A stretch of DNA of 64,000 nt from Drouetiella hepatica Uher 2000/2452 (GTDB taxonomy: Bacteria > Cyanobacteriota > Cyanobacteriia > Elainellales > Elainellaceae), in contig JAHHHD010000005.1 in NCBI GenBank assembly GCA_019359505.1, positions 62,001 to 126,000 on the forward strand, given 5' to 3'. Shown here piece by piece: positions 63,763 to 64,000 of this stretch (position 1 is the first letter of the stretch; each line of letters starts with the position of its first letter). The translations under genes were made by a program, and so were the position numbers. The notes beneath the pieces were generated by a model. It had not been told where the DNA came from and did not search any database. It was given only the letters and a program-made list of their open reading frames with translations.

Positions 63763-64000
63763 GACTTTACGACCTAAGTGTTGGTATGCAGACTTAGCCT
63801 CCCATTAGAGTTGATTTCATGGCAAAAAAATCAGCTCGTGAGGCGATGAAGGAGAAAAGTGAAGTAAGCTAGCTGACACTCATCTTCAAATTATTTCAGT
63901 TTATCTACGGTTGCAAATTTAATTTTTACTGGAAGAAAAATCTTATCTTTGGCTAAAGACTACATCTCACCATTTAAAACGTGGTTTAGCAAGCGATAAA
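63763..64000. other. Window end, purH upstream region
   Basis: It contains the purH promoter region and AT-rich sequence. A mini-ORF of 17 codons at 63819 (MAKKSAREAMKEKSEVS) is too short to call. Confidence 0.35.

Noticed and set aside
63819-63872. Mini-ORF MAKKSAREAMKEKSEVS
   Set aside because: Only 17 codons, with no supporting context; cannot be separated from chance.

Overview
The window reads as chromosome of a filamentous or unicellular cyanobacterium, probably Leptolyngbya-like or another Oscillatoriales-type lineage (inference). The evidence is dense HIP1 palindromes (GCGATCGC) and genes of oxygenic phototrophs: chlP, gap2, a CPP1-like J-domain membrane protein, futABC, a cyanobacterial ArgD and a pix-type phototaxis operon. 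No prophage, integrase, CRISPR array, rRNA or tRNA was recognised.

Layout. 1-1016: 3' part of a pirin gene and a small overlapping gene. 1177-1392: a double-glycine leader peptide. 1864-5671: Hsp70-like protein, L,D-transpeptidase, solute-binding lipoprotein. 5736-14015 (minus): a five-gene chemotaxis/phototaxis operon in the order PatA-like, CheY, CheW, MCP, hybrid CheA. Its MCP carries a GAF domain with both cysteines of DXCF cyanobacteriochromes. 14865-18069: pentapeptide protein, ChaN-like protein, two membrane proteins. 18463-22915: ferric iron ABC transporter (futA, futC, futB) and a pentapeptide lipoprotein. 23091-25288: proline-rich anchored protein and aldehyde dehydrogenase. 25289-27290: a decayed stretch with a RAYT-type transposase pseudogene and an AIM24 gene. 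27296-31246: chlP, a small ORF, a NurA nuclease and a conserved small protein. 31518-33250: a two-gene cassette of unknown function without any HIP1 site. 33542-41173: ligA, a DHNA-CoA hydrolase-like thioesterase, argD, an amidase, pdhB and a TonB-like protein. 41719-50973: DMT transporter, HEAT-repeat protein, dnaG, a peptidoglycan hydrolase with a degenerate amidase domain, ebfC/ybaB, murB, murC. 51505-56540: nadD, gap2, an OmpR-type regulator, a CPP1-like protein, a VUT-family transporter and a small protein. 56788-63762: SbcC/Rad50, a DUF6438 protein, a 2OG-Fe(II) oxygenase, purH.

Most genes are ordinary housekeeping or photosynthesis genes in short or single transcription units. Functional clusters are the pix-type operon (light or chemical signal to type IV pilus motility), the fut genes (iron import) and the murB-murC pair (cell wall). 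Cell-wall enzymes are notably frequent: an L,D-transpeptidase, two hydrolases, MurB and MurC.

Between genes the window is rich in structure. There are at least five copies of a ~95 bp MITE-like palindromic element with TATAGC-type terminal inverted repeats, two copies of a second family, several single large hairpins, and an unusual number of short tandem duplications. In coding regions these tandem units are multiples of three and lie in linkers; in intergenic DNA they are 11, 13, 14, 15 or 16 bp long.

All calls come from reading the sequence and recalled family motifs; no database search was run.
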